A stretch of DNA of 41,049 nt from Acidobacteriaceae bacterium. GTDB lineage: Bacteria > Acidobacteriota > Terriglobia > Terriglobales > Acidobacteriaceae. Of this stretch, positions 37,691 to 41,049 are shown piece by piece. Position 1 is the first letter of the stretch. Every line of letters starts with the position of its first letter. The stretch is taken from positions 1 to 41,049 of the forward strand of contig DAHXNK010000010.1 in assembly GCA_027365415.1 (NCBI GenBank), in the 5' to 3' direction. The notes under the pieces are model-generated. The model did no database searches and was not told where the DNA came from. It saw only the letters and a list, made by a program, of their open reading frames with translations. The position numbers were made by a program, and so were the translations under genes.

Positions 37691-40617
37691 TATGCGACCC
37701 CTTTTCGCGCCGATTTGTTTGCGGCGGTTTTGCCTTTGGCGGTCTTACTTTTTTCGGGTTTGGTTGCAACGTTTTTTGTTGGCGCAACCTGCGGTTCATC
37801 TGCGACAGAATGTTCGTGTCCGTTTTTCGCGCCGGAGAAATATCGCGCCAATAATTTTCCGGTATGCGAAGTGGGACAGGCGGCGATCACTGCCGGCACT
37901 CCCTCGGCAACGATGTTTCCACCTGCGGTTCCACCCTCCGGCCCCAGGTCAACGATCCAATCGGCGGTGCGGATTACGTCCAGATTATGTTCGATGATGA
38001 GGATCGTATTGCCCAGATCGGTCAGCCGATGCAGCACCTCCAGCAGCTTGCGCACATCGTCAAAGTGCAGGCCGGTGGTCGGCTCATCCAGCAGATAGAG
38101 CGTGCGTCCAGTCTGGCGCTTGGAAAGCTCCTTGGCCAGCTTCATGCGCTGCGCCTCTCCGCCGGAGAGCGTCGTGGCCGACTGACCCAAGTGTACATAG
38201 CCTAGGCCGACATCGTTCAGCGTCTCCAGCTTTTGCCGCGCCACAGGAATATCGGCCAGCACGGGCAGCGCATCGGCGATGGGCAACTCTAAAATGTCTG
38301 CGATAGAGTAGCCGTTGAAGCGCACGGCGAGCGTCTCCTGATTGTAGCGGCGGCCCAGGCAGACTTCACATTGCACGTACACATCGGGCAAAAAATTCAT
38401 CTCGATGCGGCGCTGGCCGTCGCCGTGGCAGGTCTCGCAGCGTCCGCCGGGAACGTTAAACGAGAAGCGACCGGCCTTGTAGCCGCGCTCGCGGGACTCC
38501 GGCAGCATGGCGAAGAGATCGCGGATGGCAGTAAAGACACCGGTATACGTTGCGGGATTGGAGCGCGGTGTGCGCCCAATCGGGGATTGGTCGATCTGCA
38601 CCACTTTGTCGATCTGGTCTGCGCCAACGATGCGCGTATGCTCACCGGGATCTTCGCGGGAGCCGTAGAGATTTTGCGCCAGCGCACGATAGAGCGTGTC
38701 GTTGACCAGCGTGCTTTTTCCCGATCCAGAGACGCCGGTGACGACCGTCAGCACGCCGAGCGGAAATCGCGTCGTTACCTGCTGCAAATTGTGGCTGCGC
38801 GCGCCTTCGACGGTAAGCCATTTTCCGGTGAGCGGACGCGGCGTGGAGCGCGGCACCGCCTCCAGCTTTCCGGCGAGATACTGCCCGGTCAGTGAGGCCG
38901 GTTCCGCCATGATCTCTGCCGGGGTGCCCCGCGCAATCACCTCGCCGCCCAGTCGTCCTGCGCCGGGGCCAAGGTCGAGTACATAATCGGCGCGGCGAAT
39001 GGTGTCCTCATCGTGCTCGACGACCAGCACGGTATTGCCCAGGTCGCGCAGCGCGATTAGCGCGGCAATCAGGCGATCATTGTCCCGCTGATGCAGGCCG
39101 ATGGAGGGTTCATCGAGCACATAGAGTACGCCGCGCAGCCGAGAGCCAATCTGCGTGGCCAGGCGGATGCGTTGTCCCTCCCCGCCACTGAGTGTGGCCG
39201 CGTTGCGATCCAGCGCCAGATAGCCCAGGCCGACGGCGTTCAGAAACTCCAGCCGCTCGACGATCTCATGCTGCAAGCGGTCGGTGAGGAGCCGTTCCCG
39301 CTCGGTGAAGGTAAGGGCGCGCGCGGCTGCCAGCGCCTGCGTTAGAGGCAGCGCGGTAAAGTCCGCGATGGATTGCCCGTTGACTCGCACGGAGAGCGAT
39401 TCGGGCCGCAGCCGCCTGCCGTGGCACTCCGGGCACAGGGAGGCGGACATGTATCGCAGCAGCCATTGTTTGTAGCCGTCGGTGGTGGCCTCTTCCAGCG
39501 AGTCGCGTAGCCAGGCCAGAATGCCGTGAAAGTTTGTGCGTCCGCCTTCCGTTTTTTCCGGGCCGACCAGCAGCAACATCTGGTGCTTTGGGGGCAGTTG
39601 TTCAAAGGGGGTACGCAGATTGATCTTGTAGCGCTCCGCAGCCAGATGAATCAGCTTGTGCAGATATTGGGAGCTGCCGCCCGGCCCCAGCGCTCCATCG
39701 AGCAACGGCTTCGACCAGTCCACGATCACCTTGGCTGGATCGAAATCATAAATGCTGCCGAGGCCGTTGCAATGCGGGCAGGCTCCGTAGGCGCTGTTGA
39801 AGGAAAAACTTCGTGGCTCCAGCTTGGGCACGTTGATGCCGCAATCCGGGCAGGCCATCGACGAAGAATACAACTGCTCCTCTGGCGGCCCGCCGTTGGA
39901 GCCGGTAATGGCCACCAGCACCAGGCCGCCTGTCATCTGCAAGGCTTTGGCGACAGCGGTCTCCAAGCGTTTCTCCAAGCCTGGTTTCACAATCACGCGA
40001 TCCACAATGGCTTCGATGGTGTGATTCTTGCGCTTCTCCAGACGAATTTCTTCGGTCAGATCGAGAATTTCTCCGTCGATGCGCGCGCGAAATCCCTGCT
40101 GGTCGAGCTTTTCCAGTTCTTCGCGAAACTCCCCTTTGCGCCCGCGTACAACCGGAGCGTAGATGGTGACGCGCTCGCCCTGTCCCAGCCGCTGGACGCG
40201 GTCCACGATTTGCTCCGCCGACTGACGCGAGATGGGCTGCCCGCACTTTGGGCAATGCGGTACGCCGACGGAGGCGTAGAGAAGGCGCAAGTAATCGTAA
40301 ATCTCCGTGATGGTGCCGACGGTTGAGCGTGGGCTGCGACTGGTGGTCTTCTGCTCAATGGAAATGGCTGGACTTAATCCCTCGATGGAATCCACATCGG
40401 GCCGCTCCATTTGATCGAGAAACTGTCGCGCATAGGCGGAGAGCGTCTCCACATAGCGGCGCTGTCCTTCGGCGTAGATGGTGTCAAAGGCCAGCGAGGA
40501 TTTTCCGGAGCCAGACAGTCCCGTGACGACGGTGAATGAGTTCCGTGGAATCTCGACCGTGATGTTCTTCAGGTTGTGCTGGCGCGCACCGCGCACGGTA
40601 ATACTGCGAATAGGCAT
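37690..40617 (-). CDS. uvrA: Excinuclease ABC subunit A
   Basis: Damage-recognition ATPase of nucleotide excision repair. It has two ABC modules: Walker [10 protein letters not shown] (33-41) and GVSGSGKST in the second half; ABC signatures [12 protein letters not shown] and [12 protein letters not shown]; and Walker [16 protein letters not shown] and [15 protein letters not shown]. Zinc-binding pairs include CPKC, CPDC/CPHC and CETC/CEVC. 975 residues; the C-terminus ends in a Lys/Ala/Thr-rich tail of about 40 residues beyond the usual end (after L-L-A-R-Y-F). The start has only a weak ribosome site (AGAG). It is followed by the overlapping CPBP gene. Confidence 0.96.
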   Translation of the reverse strand: MPIRSITVRGARQHNLKNITVEIPRNSFTVVTGLSGSGKSSLAFDTIYAEGQRRYVETLSAYARQFLDQMERPDVDSIEGLSPAISIEQKTTSRSPRSTVGTITEIYDYLRLLYASVGVPHCPKCGQPISRQSAEQIVDRVQRLGQGERVTIYAPVVRGRKGEFREELEKLDQQGFRARIDGEILDLTEEIRLEKRKNHTIEAIVDRVIVKPGLEKRLETAVAKALQMTGGLVLVAITGSNGGPPEEQLYSSSMACPDCGINVPKLEPRSFSFNSAYGACPHCNGLGSIYDFDPAKVIVDWSKPLLDGALGPGGSSQYLHKLIHLAAERYKINLRTPFEQLPPKHQMLLLVGPEKTEGGRTNFHGILAWLRDSLEEATTDGYKQWLLRYMSASLCPECHGRRLRPESLSVRVNGQSIADFTALPLTQALAAARALTFTERERLLTDRLQHEIVERLEFLNAVGLGYLALDRNAATLSGGEGQRIRLATQIGSRLRGVLYVLDEPSIGLHQRDNDRLIAALIALRDLGNTVLVVEHDEDTIRRADYVLDLGPGAGRLGGEVIARGTPAEIMAEPASLTGQYLAGKLEAVPRSTPRPLTGKWLTVEGARSHNLQQVTTRFPLGVLTVVTGVSGSGKSTLVNDTLYRALAQNLYGSREDPGEHTRIVGADQIDKVVQIDQSPIGRTPRSNPATYTGVFTAIRDLFAMLPESRERGYKAGRFSFNVPGGRCETCHGDGQRRIEMNFLPDVYVQCEVCLGRRYNQETLAVRFNGYSIADILELPIADALPVLADIPVARQKLETLNDVGLGYVHLGQSATTLSGGEAQRMKLAKELSKRQTGRTLYLLDEPTTGLHFDDVRKLLEVLHRLTDLGNTILIIEHNLDVIRTADWIVDLGPEGGTAGGNIVAEGVPAVIAACPTSHTGKLLARYFSGAKNGHEHSVADEPQVAPTKNVATKPEKSKTAKGKTAANKSARKGVA

Positions 40618-40859
40618 TCTCTAATGAGATTCCGGGGTTAGGGGTCGCCTGTCAAGGTGGACAGATTTGGGACGCGATGCAGAGCATGGCGCCGGGGGAA
40701 TCTTAGGAGGCAATAAGCTCGCCTGTCGCCATGCCGATAATCTCTGAGAGAATACCATCCGTGCGGATGGATATTTCCGCAGATGTTTTGAATCGGATGC
40801 TGAACGTCCGCGATGGGATGATGCAGATCGCGTGAATGCATAGAAATGGAGATCGCCGC

Positions 40860-41027
40860 ATGTTGATGCTTTTGGTTGTTTGCGCTTCGCTGGCTGCTCT
40901 GGCGTTGGGTGTCATTGCGGCGTATGCAATCTGTCGAGGCATCCTTTTGGTCTTTCGCCATCGCGCGCAGTTCCATGCCAACAGCGCCGTGGTTGTATCT
41001 GCAGGGGCGGCGCATTCCTCGCTGTGA
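40860..41027 (+). CDS. Small single-span membrane protein
   Basis: A 55-residue open frame starting M-L-M-L-L-V-V-C with GGAG eight bases before the ATG at 40860. Residues 2-30 form one strongly hydrophobic helix (LVVCASLAALALGVIAAYAI), followed by a basic boundary (CRGILLVFRHR) and a short Ala/Ser/Val tail. No family is recognised. It is divergent from uvrA. The ribosome site, membrane helix and positive-inside pattern favour a real gene, but it is short and its conservation cannot be seen here. Confidence 0.5.
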   Translation: MLMLLVVCASLAALALGVIAAYAICRGILLVFRHRAQFHANSAVVVSAGAAHSSL

Positions 41028-41049
41028 TTGACCTAGCAGGATAGGGCAC

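Noticed and set aside
1-41049. CRISPR arrays, tRNA genes, insertion sequences or prophage
   Set aside because: Gaps are all shorter than about 260 bases and hold no regular repeat-spacer pattern, cloverleaf with CCA end, transposase or phage gene that I can see.

Overview
The window reads as a chromosomal segment of an acidobacterium, most likely order Terriglobales/Acidobacteriaceae. This is an inference from gene content: a hopanoid operon of this layout, a complete Tol-Pal operon with a proline- and Ig-rich Pal, a fused 2-oxoacid dehydrogenase E1, and a short intergenic repeat of a kind I associate with this group. Coding density is very high. Most neighbours overlap or nearly touch, no gap exceeds about 260 bases, and I see no tRNA, rRNA, CRISPR, prophage or transposase.

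Region 1 (1-2562, minus strand): an arginine operon argR-argC-argB plus the first codons of a further gene, joined by ATGA stop/start overlaps. It is preceded by a good promoter covered by palindromes that look like ArgR boxes. Region 2 (2563-13620): fadD reads away from argR and converges on argS. Divergent from argS, across a REP-like element, is metG-tatD-yajQ-polyprenyl diphosphate synthase, then a fused E1 gene with its own promoter. Region 3 (13617-19685, minus strand): a DoxX membrane protein, then (in transcription order) tolQ-tolR-TolA/TonB-tolB-pal-cpoB, a full envelope-constriction and outer-membrane-tethering machine.

Region 4 (19829-33646, plus strand): recN, then ispH and a tightly packed hopanoid operon: hpnF (shc)-hpnH-small unknown gene-hpnA-hpnG-two zinc alcohol dehydrogenases-hpnC-hpnD-hpnE. 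IspH makes IPP/DMAPP. HpnD, HpnC and HpnE turn farnesyl diphosphate into squalene, and HpnF cyclises squalene. HpnH adds a 5'-deoxyadenosyl group and HpnG removes adenine to give ribosylhopane. The next step, reductive opening of the ribose to bacteriohopanetetrol, has no assigned enzyme that I know of. The two dehydrogenases placed directly after hpnG are good candidates and are the main discovery lead here. The small gene between hpnH and hpnA, which looks like an Sm-type small beta-barrel, is the second lead.

Region 5 (33668-40617, minus strand): uvrA-CPBP protease, then a strongly structured palindromic element, pyrE-hpnJ, a terminator, and two half-size EamA/SMR-type membrane proteins that may form a heterodimeric lipid or sugar-lipid transporter linked to hopanoids. 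The right edge (40860-41027) holds a 55-residue single-span membrane protein on the plus strand.
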